A stretch of 10,819 bases of DNA from CAILUG01 sp038125665. Its GTDB lineage: Bacteria; Pseudomonadota; Gammaproteobacteria; Pseudomonadales; Pseudohongiellaceae. The DNA lies in NCBI GenBank assembly GCA_038125665.1, contig JAYPEI010000032.1:1-10819 (forward strand), written 5' to 3'. A program made the position numbers and the translations under genes. The number at the start of each line of letters is the position of its first letter. Position 1 is the stretch's first letter. Shown here piece after piece: positions 1 to 6,968 of the stretch. Under the pieces are notes generated by a model. The model was given only the letters and a program-made list of their open reading frames with translations, did no database searches and was not told the origin of the DNA.

Positions 1-749
1 TTTTACTTTATATTCCTCCAATATCTGATAAATCAAAAACTTTACCATTAGTTTTTAACTTTCATGGCTCTGGCGCCACTCCTGAAAATCAAATAGTAAC
101 AACCAATATGAATGTAGTGGCAGAGTCACTAAATTTTATGGTGGCTTATCCGGCTGGTGCCTTTACCAATGAACTGACGACAAGAAGTTGGAATGCTAAT
201 AATTTGGTGGGAGTGGATGATGTGCAATTCGTTAGAGACATGATCGAAACCATCGATAATATACAACCAGTCGATCCTCTTCGAATTTATGCCACTGGTT
301 TTTCAGGTGGTGCCAGGATGAGCAGCCGTCTCGCTTGTGACCTCAGTGACAGAATAGCCGCAATAGCGCCAGTATCAGGAATCTTATTTCCGCCAGATTG
401 CCAACAAAAAATAACTAAACCGGTTCCAGTCATAACCTTTCACAGTGTAGATGATAGAGTGAACACTTATAAACATAATTCTGATTCTCGATCAGATTGG
501 TATATTGGTGTAGAAAGCTCTGTAGATCTCTGGCGCCAACAAAATGGGTGCATATTTAGCTCAGTTCAAGACTCTCCTGCATCAGAAATAAATCACTTTA
601 GTTGGAAAGACTGCTCGGAAAAGGGTGAGGTTCAATTTTATCAACTTAATTATGGTGGTCACACATGGCCAGGTTCAATGATGCAGGGAGCCGCACCAAT
701 TGATACGAGCAGGCTTGTTGCAGAATTTTTTTTAAGTCATACGCTTTGA
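1..749 (+). CDS. Secreted LpqC/PHB-depolymerase-type esterase, 5' partial
   Basis: The reading frame is open from position 3, so the start codon and any signal peptide lie left of the window; the ATG at 108 is internal, because clear family sequence precedes it. That sequence includes the oxyanion-hole motif FHGSGAT (60-80) after a hydrophobic LPLVFN strand. The nucleophile is the Ser of GFSGG (Ser codon 303-305), the acid is probably the second Asp of FHSVDD (453-455), and the His is in GGHTWPG (660-662). A complete Ser-Asp-His alpha/beta-hydrolase triad is therefore present. Cysteines in the LACDLS and PPDCQQ segments fit the disulfide usual in this secreted family. Relatives cleave polyhydroxybutyrate, feruloyl esters or acetyl-xylan, and the substrate cannot be chosen here. 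The gene converges on the SOUL gene with about 100 bases between stops, where I see no clear terminator. Family call strong; substrate unknown. Confidence 0.85.
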   Translation, partial: LLYIPPISDKSKTLPLVFNFHGSGATPENQIVTTNMNVVAESLNFMVAYPAGAFTNELTTRSWNANNLVGVDDVQFVRDMIETIDNIQPVDPLRIYATGFSGGARMSSRLACDLSDRIAAIAPVSGILFPPDCQQKITKPVPVITFHSVDDRVNTYKHNSDSRSDWYIGVESSVDLWRQQNGCIFSSVQDSPASEINHFSWKDCSEKGEVQFYQLNYGGHTWPGSMMQGAAPIDTSRLVAEFFLSHTL

Positions 750-850
750 TTTTTCTCGGTTGTTTCTAATAGCTATAGAATATGAAGTTTCTTTTTATTT
801 TCTTAGATACAGTTCAGGACGAGGCGATAATAGCATTAGATTTAGATAAT

Positions 851-1468
851 TTAAGGGTATTCAATCTCTACTAACACCTCATTACGTCGCACAATCGGAA
901 GTGAAAAAGGCGCGTTGTAATAAGCACTCACTGGGATATTTACTGTTGTTATATTTTCCTCAGCTAAAACATCGAGTAACTTTTTTTTATGTTCTTCAAG
1001 ATTGGCACTAGTCCAGCGCCCAGAGTATCTTAGTGCTGCCATATGAGTTTCTGGAATTTGATGAATTTCTACTAATTTATTTTTTGGTTTTGGTGTTGAC
1101 TCTAAACTATATGCTGCGGGAACTATAAATGAGATTGCCCAACCTTCAATACTTTGTGCCTGTTGTACAGGGGCAGTCATGGGTATTTTTACAGATTTTT
1201 CCTCTCCTTGGATCACTGGCGAGGTCATAGAAATATTTTCACCAGATATATACTGGAATAAACGTCTAAAACCAATACCAGAAGCTTCTTCCTGTGATGA
1301 CACATTAGTAACTACAGTCTTTGCAATTAAAAATGGTGCATAACGGCGAATTTCAACTTTTCCATAACTTTTAACAATGTTATAGCTTGGTTCTTCAAGC
1401 GCCATAAGGAGACCGCTCCAAAAGATTAATATTGTTAGAAAGGAAATATAGGTAAGATAGTTTTTCAT
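851..1468 (-). CDS. SOUL-family haem-binding-like protein, exported
   Basis: A 205-residue SOUL/HBP-family protein. The N-terminus has a Lys, then a hydrophobic stretch (about residues 4-22) ending LLMA, which looks like a Sec signal peptide. The mature part opens with EEPSYNIVKSYGKVEIRRY, the usual first strand of the family. Two copies of the family signature follow: MTSPV (near residue 82) and KIPMTAPV (near 94-101). The C-terminus has the expected RRNEVLVEIEY block. Vertebrate members bind haem or porphyrins; bacterial members are little studied and many may not bind haem. Start: the ATG at 1468 is the one that gives a complete signal peptide, with only a weak GTGAG-like ribosome site upstream. 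It is divergent from the 2OG-Fe oxygenase across 114 bases. A partner function is possible but is only inference. Confidence 0.88.
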   Translation of the reverse strand: MKNYLTYISFLTILIFWSGLLMALEEPSYNIVKSYGKVEIRRYAPFLIAKTVVTNVSSQEEASGIGFRRLFQYISGENISMTSPVIQGEEKSVKIPMTAPVQQAQSIEGWAISFIVPAAYSLESTPKPKNKLVEIHQIPETHMAALRYSGRWTSANLEEHKKKLLDVLAEENITTVNIPVSAYYNAPFSLPIVRRNEVLVEIEYP

Positions 1469-1582
1469 GTCTCACTTACGTTATTGAAGCTAAAATAGAT
1501 GATAAAATTTTTTTACACTTTTATTAGAGTTAAAAATTATTCTTTATAGGGCTGACTAACAATTTGAATGTAGGAGCTTGTT

Positions 1583-2209
1583 ATGCCTTTGGATTTATAC
1601 GACCTTTTTCCGAAAACAATTGCTGTCACACAACTAAATTCTCTCTCTGAGAGTCTTTGTCTATCAGCCATTAAGGAGATTGAGCGTGATTTAGTCAGTG
1701 GAAACCCTGGAGATGGTTCTTTTACACAAAATCAGCAACTTCTTGACCTGTCTTTTTTTGCTCCAGTAAAAAAAGAAATACTTGAGTTATGTGGCGAGTT
1801 TTGCAAGGCATACTCCCATGCTATTGATCGCTTACATATTTGTAACTCTTGGGGAAATAAGGTTAGTCAAGGGGATAGTATTCGCACACATAAACACACT
1901 AACTCATACATCAGTGGTAGCTTCTATTTAACTGATGGATCGGGTTTTAGTCTTGTTGATTACGAAAGAAGCAATCTATTTGGAGGGTTTACAACAGAGA
2001 TACTTCCAGACGGAAATATGAGAGCTTCGGAAAGCTTTCACATAAACCCACAAATTGGAAGAATTATTTTTTTTCCTGCAGGTCTAATGCACAGTGTTAT
2101 GCCCAATAACACCTCGAAGCCTAGATACTCAGTTGCATTTAACGTCATTCCAGTAGGTGAGTTTGGTAGAGTTACCGCAAGAATGAATATCGTCGCAGCT
2201 CAAGGCTAG
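1583..2209 (+). CDS. Putative 2OG-Fe(II) oxygenase (TIGR02466-like)
   Basis: A 208-residue protein with no signal peptide, probably cytoplasmic. It opens with LFPKTIAVTQL, the usual start of the TIGR02466 / 2OG-FeII_5 oxygenases. The core has a W-x-N-like segment (NSWGN, about 88-92), then RTHKHTNSYISGSFYL (about 101-116). His103 and His105 fall where the family places its H-x-H metal region. The distal ligand is His170 in FFPAGLMHSV, and Arg181 (KPRYSVAFNV) is the likely 2-oxoglutarate-binding residue. Length is normal for the family. Members are expected to hydroxylate an unknown substrate with Fe(II), 2-oxoglutarate and O2. A clear AGGAG (1572-1576) six bases before the ATG fixes the start. 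It lies 16 bases from the sulfatase stop (convergent), with no terminator hairpin visible between them. Family call is strong; substrate unknown. Confidence 0.82.
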   Translation: MPLDLYDLFPKTIAVTQLNSLSESLCLSAIKEIERDLVSGNPGDGSFTQNQQLLDLSFFAPVKKEILELCGEFCKAYSHAIDRLHICNSWGNKVSQGDSIRTHKHTNSYISGSFYLTDGSGFSLVDYERSNLFGGFTTEILPDGNMRASESFHINPQIGRIIFFPAGLMHSVMPNNTSKPRYSVAFNVIPVGEFGRVTARMNIVAAQG

Positions 2210-2225
2210 TTTTTACAGAATAATG

Positions 2226-3698
2226 CTATAAACCCTCTTCTATGAGTCTCAAATCAAATATTGGCTCAACATAAGGAATCGTTTCAAGAAGCAGTTCTGC
2301 TTCCCGATTAATTGCGTCAACCACATCTGGATGATCTGCAGCGACATCTTGTAACTCGCCAGGGTCCTGGCTAAGATCATAAAGAGTAGGAGAATCTAAT
2401 AATTTATCTTCCACAGCATCATAATAATGGAGTTTAAAGTTATTAAGGCGATAGGCCTTCAACAATCCACGCTGAAAATATGGCATAGAAATTCTTGGGC
2501 TTAATGCCTCACTAAAAAGTACAGAAGACAAATCTAATCCATCGGTGATACCAGGACTTTTTATCCCAGCTAATGCTAATGCGGTGACATAAATATCCAT
2601 GGTGCTACCAATTTCACTTATCACTGCTGGTTTTATTTTCTTGGGCCACCAAAAAATTGCTGGCTCTCTTACCCCACCCTCCCATGTAGAACCCTTACTT
2701 CCATGCAGCCCTCCAGAAGAACCTGAAAGAAGGATATTGGCACTATTCCAAGGTCCATTGTCACTTGTAAATATCACTAATGTGTTATCAGAAATACCCA
2801 AAAATTCTAGTTGTTCCACAATCTTTCCAACACTCCAGTCCAGCTCCTCAACTACATCTCCATAGCTTCCACCTTTACTTGTACCTAAAAATTCTTCCCC
2901 AGGAAAGAGAGGTAGGTGAGGCATTGGGTGAGGTATGTATGCAAAGAATGGCTCTTCTTTATTCTCTTCGATGAATTTCATTGCCTCAAATGTCAGACGC
3001 TTTGTTAAGGTATCCTGTTGTATGGGTTTTTCAACAACTCTATCTTCATATCCATTTGGTGATCTACTGCTCTTCCAAAGAGGAGTATTCCAATATTCTA
3101 CTTTGGGATCTTTGAAGTACTCATATAGATTGCCAAAAGAAGCGTTAACCTTTTCATCCTCTCCTTTAGCCCTGAGGCGATAAACCTCAGTCATATCAAG
3201 GGCACCCAGTGAATTCATATCATTGGAATAAGGCAAGCCAAACCAGTAGTCAAAGCCATGACGCGTGGGGAAAGCCTCTGGCATATCTCCTAGATGCCAC
3301 TTACCAAATATTCCTGTCGTGTAGCCTGCATCTTTCAATCCCTCAGCTAATGTATACGCTGAAGCTGGGATCCCATGAGAATCGTTTGGAAACATCACAT
3401 GAATTCGTCGTCCAAAAAGTCCACTTCTGACTGGTAGTTGTCCTGTTAGAAGTGCTCCACGTGATGGTGAACAAACAGGTGCTGCAACATAAAAGTCTGT
3501 CCAGCGCTGTCCCTCGCGAGCTAGCTTATCTAAATTAGGTGTTCTAATGTAAGGATGCCCATAACTTCCAAGGTCACCGTAGCCGAGATCATCTACAAAA
3601 AAAAGGACTATATTGGGATGTGGGGCTTGAGCAGATGCTACTTGAGAAAACATCCATGACAGCACTAAAAGAATAACTTTGAGATATTTGGAATACAT
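2226..3698 (-). CDS. Exported Cys-type sulfatase (arylsulfatase A/GALNS-like)
   Basis: A complete type I sulfatase of 490 residues from the ATG at 3698. The signal peptide covers about residues 1-25 and ends ASAQA. Metal-binding Asp36-Asp37 lie in FFVDDLGYGDLG. The formylglycine motif is CSPSRGALLTG (Cys76, Pro78, Arg80), so a maturase must oxidise Cys76. Further active-site landmarks are GKWHLG (Lys133, His135), HPMPHLP (His261), the SDNG pair (Asp313, Asn314) and the Lys335 region GSKGSTWEGG. All key residues are present, so the enzyme should be active. The C-terminal subdomain has the usual LYDLSQDPGELQ. The substrate is a sulfate ester, probably on a glycan or small aryl compound; subfamily not assigned. 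A longer GTG start at 3713 (495 residues) is possible but lacks a ribosome site and would leave only about a 10-base leader after the proposed promoter. No maturase or glycoside hydrolase is in the window. Confidence 0.92.
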   Translation of the reverse strand: MYSKYLKVILLVLSWMFSQVASAQAPHPNIVLFFVDDLGYGDLGSYGHPYIRTPNLDKLAREGQRWTDFYVAAPVCSPSRGALLTGQLPVRSGLFGRRIHVMFPNDSHGIPASAYTLAEGLKDAGYTTGIFGKWHLGDMPEAFPTRHGFDYWFGLPYSNDMNSLGALDMTEVYRLRAKGEDEKVNASFGNLYEYFKDPKVEYWNTPLWKSSRSPNGYEDRVVEKPIQQDTLTKRLTFEAMKFIEENKEEPFFAYIPHPMPHLPLFPGEEFLGTSKGGSYGDVVEELDWSVGKIVEQLEFLGISDNTLVIFTSDNGPWNSANILLSGSSGGLHGSKGSTWEGGVREPAIFWWPKKIKPAVISEIGSTMDIYVTALALAGIKSPGITDGLDLSSVLFSEALSPRISMPYFQRGLLKAYRLNNFKLHYYDAVEDKLLDSPTLYDLSQDPGELQDVAADHPDVVDAINREAELLLETIPYVEPIFDLRLIEEGL

Positions 3699-3730
3699 TT
3701 TCCTGAAGTCCACTCATTAGAGATTATTGA

Positions 3731-3759
3731 ATTACAATAATGTTAGAAAATACTTGCAA
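3731..3759 (-). promoter_or_regulatory. Candidate sigma-70 promoter of the sulfatase gene
   Basis: Read on the minus strand, a -35 hexamer TTGCAA (3754-3759) and a -10 hexamer TGTAAT (3731-3736, five of six to consensus) are separated by exactly 17 bases. The predicted transcript start near 3724 leaves about 26 bases before the ATG at 3698, which supports that start over the GTG at 3713. Pattern match only. Confidence 0.5.
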
Positions 3760-3788
3760 CTTACTCTGTCACAATAATTACATATTTA

Positions 3789-3802
3789 ACCATCATGATG
3801 GT
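3789..3802. promoter_or_regulatory. Perfect 14-bp palindrome, candidate operator
   Basis: ACCATCATGATGGT is a perfect inverted repeat with no spacer, in the 173-base gap between the divergent sulfatase and lipoprotein starts. It lies about 30 bases upstream of the sulfatase -35 and about 70 bases upstream of the lipoprotein start. An interrupted extension (TT/AA and AT/AT pairs further out) gives weaker outer symmetry. There is no loop and no T-run, so it does not look like a terminator. A dimeric regulator could bind here, but I cannot name a family. Confidence 0.4.
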
Positions 3803-3871
3803 GAATTAAGCTATTCTAAGTTTTAATTAGATTCAAGTTAAGCTGACAACACTCAATGGGATACTTAATTA

Positions 3872-4117
3872 ATGAACCTTTTAAAATTATCACCCTGCTG
3901 CTCTCTTCTTATTTACCTTATGGTTCACGGGTGTGCATCTCCTCAAGAACCATCGAAAAATTATGCTGACGGTGGCTCACCGGTTTTAGTTGAACGTAGA
4001 TACCAAACTTACGTAGATGGTAACGGCTCAAGAAGGAGAAAGATGTTATGCATTTATAGTGATGCCACGGTAAATGAGTACACAACTCAGAACAACATTT
4101 GTCCTAAAACTTTATAA
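3872..4117 (+). CDS. Small probable lipoprotein, unknown function
   Basis: I do not recognise a named family. The 81-residue product has a short hydrophobic signal (about residues 3-18) followed by VHGC, which reads as a lipobox with Cys21 as the acylation site, although His at -2 is atypical. The mature chain is short and polar. It has an ERRYQTYVDGNGSRRRKMLC segment and a C-terminal pair of cysteines (Cys60 and Cys77) around IYSDATVNEYTTQNN, which could form a disulfide in the periplasm. No good Shine-Dalgarno precedes the ATG, so the start is less certain; it is, however, the only start giving a full signal sequence. The gene ends 30 bases before the cytochrome-propeller gene on the same strand and is probably co-transcribed with it. 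A role as an envelope partner of that protein is inference. Confidence 0.6.
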   Translation: MNLLKLSPCCSLLIYLMVHGCASPQEPSKNYADGGSPVLVERRYQTYVDGNGSRRRKMLCIYSDATVNEYTTQNNICPKTL

Positions 4118-4147
4118 AATCAAATAACAAGAGGGAGTTTTTTTAGA

Positions 4148-5368
4148 ATGATATTTCTGACTCCAACAACATTCAGGTATTTAATAGTAGCCTCACTACT
4201 CATAACTCACGAAAGTAAAACTCAGCCAGCACCGTTGGGAGCTTTACCTGAAGGTGAAGGAAAACGCTTAGTAGAGATTGTCTGCTACAACTGTCATGGT
4301 CAATTCCAGATTATGTCTTCCTCTGGTTACGATTCGTCAGGATGGAAAAATCTTATCAGTTCCATGGTTAATCTACCCATCGCACAGCAAGATACTATTT
4401 CTAAATATCTTGAGGAAAACTTCCCTCCAAGAACCGAAAGAAAACCTACTCTCATTGATGGCCCTATTGATATTCAGTTTGAAGAGTGGATTGCTCCAAC
4501 CTTGGGTCAACGTGTACGTGATCCCGTTGAGGGTGCCGATGGTGCGATTTGGTGGACAGGTATGTGGGCTAGTCTAATAGGTCGACTAGATCCAACCACT
4601 GGAGAGATGACAGAGTTTCATTTGCCTATTACTTCAAGGCCTCATTCGATCTTCCCAGACTCTTCGGGTAATTTTTGGTATACAGGAAATAGTAACGGTA
4701 CTATCGGTTATCTAAATACTTCAACTGGACTAATCACAGAGTTCCCAACTGAGTCTAATGACCCTCACACAGCAACTTTACACCCAAACGGTAAATTATA
4801 TTTTACAGCTCAGCAGTCAAATATGTTGGGCGAGTTAGACCCTAGTAGTGGAGAGTTACGTGAAATAAAAACGGAAACTCGACCCTACGGAATAAAATTT
4901 GGGAAGGACGGCACATTATGGGTTGCATATAACGGAACAAACAAAATAGGAGCACTTAATCCAGAGACAATGGACGTTCACTATTATGATGTGCCTGATG
5001 ATCGCTCAAGAATCAGAAGATTAGACCTAGACTCATCCGGAATGATCTGGTTCGTAAATTCCTCCCTTGGCAAATTAGGAAGACTTGATCCAAGTAATGG
5101 ACAAATATCTCAGTGGGATTCTCCCAGTGGTCCTGACTCTCATCCTTACGCCATAGCGGTTATAGATGATAAGGTCTGGTATAACGAAAGTGGTAAACGT
5201 CCAGATACTCTAGTTCGCTTCGACCCTGAAAATGAGTCCTTTCAAAGCTGGGCAATACCATCCGGATACGGAATTGTCAGGAACATGTGGGTAACACGTG
5301 AAAGCGAATTATTAATACATCAGAGTTCTTCTAATCGTATTGGGCGAGTCACTATCTCAAAAGAATAG
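4148..5368 (+). CDS. Exported c-type cytochrome fused to Vgb-like beta-propeller
   Basis: A 406-residue two-domain protein. A hydrophobic N-terminal segment (about 9-20) is probably a signal peptide. Residues about 35-95 form a small mono-haem cytochrome c domain: CYNCH (Cys46, Cys49, His50) is a CxxCH haem-attachment site, and Met73 in LISSMVNLP is a plausible sixth ligand. Residues about 118-404 hold seven repeats of about 42 residues with the pattern [IL]WW/FxT...IGRLDPTTGE, the blade signature of virginiamycin B lyase-like propellers (for example WWTGMWASLIGRLDP, LWVAYNGTNKIGALNP, IWFVNSSLGKLGRLDP). A seven-bladed propeller is the simplest reading. Vgb itself is a cytoplasmic streptogramin lyase without haem; this exported fusion more likely does periplasmic redox chemistry or binding. 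GAGGGAG (4131-4137) lies 10 bases before the ATG. The MFS gene follows after 37 bases. Domain calls are firm; function unknown. Confidence 0.85.
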   Translation: MIFLTPTTFRYLIVASLLITHESKTQPAPLGALPEGEGKRLVEIVCYNCHGQFQIMSSSGYDSSGWKNLISSMVNLPIAQQDTISKYLEENFPPRTERKPTLIDGPIDIQFEEWIAPTLGQRVRDPVEGADGAIWWTGMWASLIGRLDPTTGEMTEFHLPITSRPHSIFPDSSGNFWYTGNSNGTIGYLNTSTGLITEFPTESNDPHTATLHPNGKLYFTAQQSNMLGELDPSSGELREIKTETRPYGIKFGKDGTLWVAYNGTNKIGALNPETMDVHYYDVPDDRSRIRRLDLDSSGMIWFVNSSLGKLGRLDPSNGQISQWDSPSGPDSHPYAIAVIDDKVWYNESGKRPDTLVRFDPENESFQSWAIPSGYGIVRNMWVTRESELLIHQSSSNRIGRVTISKE

Positions 5369-5405
5369 TCTATTTTTTACTAACTAACAGAGCTAGAGAG
5401 TAAAG

Positions 5406-6596
5406 ATGAATCAAGATAAACAGGGAGTTTTAACGACTTTAGGAGCTGCTTTGGGTTTAGCATTCGGACCAAGCGTTATTGCGATTTTGGCAATAAGTCC
5501 CTTCATTCCCCCTATAGAGGAAGAGTTTGGATGGACACGAGTTCAAGTTTCTCTAGCCGCTACTTTAGTTTCTTACATGGTAGTCCTCGTCTCTCCGCTG
5601 CAGGGTTGGCTTGTGGATAGATTTGGTGCACGTAAAGTAATCCTGATTTCAATACCCCTTTTTGCTAGTGGATTAGCATCCCTGAACTGGCTACAAAATA
5701 GTTTGACCTTTTATTACCTAACTTGGATATCAATTGCGGTCCTGGGAATTGGTCTTTGGCCATTAAGTTATCTTCAAATTGTAAGCCGATGGTTTGATAA
5801 GAAGTTGGGTTTAGCACTGGGGCTTGCTAATGCAGGCATAGGACTAGGTAGCACTATAGTGCCATTGATTATTGCGATACTGCTAAGCTTGTATGACTGG
5901 AGAACAGCATTTTTAGGGCTTGCTAGTATAGTGTTACTAGTTACATGGCCACTAGCTTTCTTGACTATCAAAACTCCTTCGCAACCCTCAGTGGTGGCAG
6001 ATAAAATGTTACATGGAAAGATTTTTAAAGCGGCTGTAAAAGAACCGATGTTCATTCTTCTTTCAATTTCATTTTTTTTACTCGGCTTAACCGCGACCTC
6101 TCTAGTGACCCAACAAGTACCACTTTTAATTGAGTCCGGATGGACTAGTAATGAGGCAGCTTTTGTACAAGCTTTATTCGGTTTTTCGTTACTATTCGGT
6201 CGAGTTTTCATTGGCTTCCTACTTGATTACGTTTTTGCACCCAAAATAATTCAAGCTGTAACCATCGGAGGGTCCATTTCATGCCTTCTTTACGCATTTA
6301 AACCAGATTATGCTGTGATTAGTGCGTTATTGTTAGGTCTTTTACTTGGGGCAGAATTTGATGTCCTAGCCTTTCTAATCAAGAGATATTTTGGTGATCT
6401 TTCTTATGGCCGGATCTATGGAGTAATTTTTGGTATTTTTTATCTAGGATCAGGATTAGGGATAACAGCCCTCGCTAGTCTACGTCAGAATATGGGAAAT
6501 TATTCAACTGGTCTTTTGACCGCCAGCGCTATCCTATTATTTTGCACCCTGCTTTCTACTCAATTTAAACCTTATGTTTACTCGGTTAATGATTAA
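5406..6596 (+). CDS. MFS transporter, MCT/OFA-like
   Basis: A 396-residue inner-membrane protein with about 12 hydrophobic helices. MFS motif A is seen as QGWLVDRFGARK (about residues 66-77) in the loop after the second helix, with a weaker counterpart FGRVFIGFLLDYVF (about 264-277) in the second half. The stretches EFGWTRVQVSLAATL (about 40-54) and SRWFDKKLGLALGLANAG (about 127-144) resemble the monocarboxylate/oxalate-type branch of the superfamily, many of whose bacterial members have no known substrate. Length is normal. A purine-rich GAGAG lies just upstream of the ATG. It is the third gene of the co-directional run from 3872 and is followed at once by a terminator-like hairpin. Position suggests it moves the ligand or product of the cytochrome-propeller protein, which is inference. 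Import versus export cannot be told. Confidence 0.85.
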   Translation: MNQDKQGVLTTLGAALGLAFGPSVIAILAISPFIPPIEEEFGWTRVQVSLAATLVSYMVVLVSPLQGWLVDRFGARKVILISIPLFASGLASLNWLQNSLTFYYLTWISIAVLGIGLWPLSYLQIVSRWFDKKLGLALGLANAGIGLGSTIVPLIIAILLSLYDWRTAFLGLASIVLLVTWPLAFLTIKTPSQPSVVADKMLHGKIFKAAVKEPMFILLSISFFLLGLTATSLVTQQVPLLIESGWTSNEAAFVQALFGFSLLFGRVFIGFLLDYVFAPKIIQAVTIGGSISCLLYAFKPDYAVISALLLGLLLGAEFDVLAFLIKRYFGDLSYGRIYGVIFGIFYLGSGLGITALASLRQNMGNYSTGLLTASAILLFCTLLSTQFKPYVYSVND

Positions 6597-6602
6597 ATCT
6601 TT

Positions 6603-6624
6603 GTGGGGGCAACCTACTTTTTTT
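6603..6624 (+). terminator. Weak rho-independent terminator after MFS gene
   Basis: GTGGG (6603-6607) pairs with CCTAC (6613-6617) through one G-T wobble around a five-base loop GGCAA, and seven T residues follow directly (6618-6624). It begins seven bases after the MFS stop codon. The stem is only five pairs, so efficiency may be modest. Confidence 0.5.
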
Positions 6625-6968
6625 GTATTTATCTTTACTGAAAAAGTATTATTTTCTTATCATAATTTTTTAAGAAATAACCCTGAAATTTAAAATTCTT
6701 TATATCTCAACAGATAATACAGGTAGAAGTATTTTTTTCTAGGTACTATCTAATATTTACTTATAAGTAAATTATTCGAGTTTTATTTCTATTTTGAGGA
6801 AAGATCAGTAGGTATACGACACGAGTAATAATACACTAGACTTTTGACCTATCTTTAAGTTGAATGCGTTGAATTGGTATACTGTTTAGTTGACATTGAC
6901 TTTGCTCCTATGCAGATTTTATAGGCAAATTAACGAGTTCATGTTTTATACAGTAATAGATAGAAATT
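6625..6968. other. Gene-free convergent intergenic region
   Basis: About 340 very AT-rich bases between the terminator of the MFS gene and the stop of the convergent PepSY gene. I find no reading frame of convincing length on either strand; the longest ATG frame near the right edge has about 15 codons. It holds an 18-bp palindrome (6755-6772), a group of five TTGA elements (6844-6901) and an extended -10-like TGGTATACT (6875-6883). A small hairpin CCTAT/ATAGG (6907-6925) lies below the PepSY stop but has no T-run on the minus strand. A small RNA is possible but not shown. Confidence 0.5.
6755..6772. repeat. Perfect 18-bp AT-rich palindrome
   Basis: ATTTACTTATAAGTAAAT is perfectly self-complementary with no spacer. 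It lies between convergent genes, about 160 bases past the MFS stop and about 200 bases from the PepSY stop. With no loop and only interrupted T residues after it, it is a poor terminator. It could be a protein-binding site or a chance AT-rich palindrome. Confidence 0.4.

Noticed and set aside
1512..1540. Promoter for the 2OG-Fe oxygenase at TTTACA with AATTAT 17 bases on
   Set aside because: The -10 match is only four of six in a very AT-rich stretch, so it is not distinguishable from background.
2599..3430. Several plus-strand reading frames of 64-88 codons opposite the sulfatase
   Set aside because: They lie wholly inside a strongly supported gene on the other strand, have low-complexity translations and no family motifs.
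3699..3713. GTG start at 3713 for the sulfatase, five residues longer
   Set aside because: No Shine-Dalgarno before it and a leader of about 10 bases from the proposed promoter; the ATG at 3698 still gives a full signal peptide. It is not excluded.
3860..3865. GATACT as a -10 for the lipoprotein cassette
   Set aside because: No -35 at a suitable spacing, and it would leave almost no leader before the ATG at 3872.
4278..4577. 99-codon plus-strand frame overlapping the cytochrome-propeller gene
   Set aside because: It is a frame shadow; the main frame carries CxxCH and propeller repeats through the same bases.
4148..5368. Streptogramin resistance by a virginiamycin B lyase
   Set aside because: Only the propeller fold is shared; the fused haem domain and likely export are unlike Vgb, and catalytic residues were not confirmed.
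5774..6211. 145-codon minus-strand reading frame inside the MFS gene
   Set aside because: It is antisense to well-formed membrane helices and MFS motifs, and its translation has no recognisable domain.
6907..6925. Terminator for the PepSY gene at CCTAT/ATAGG
   Set aside because: Only five AT-rich pairs with a nine-base loop and no T-run in the minus-strand direction.
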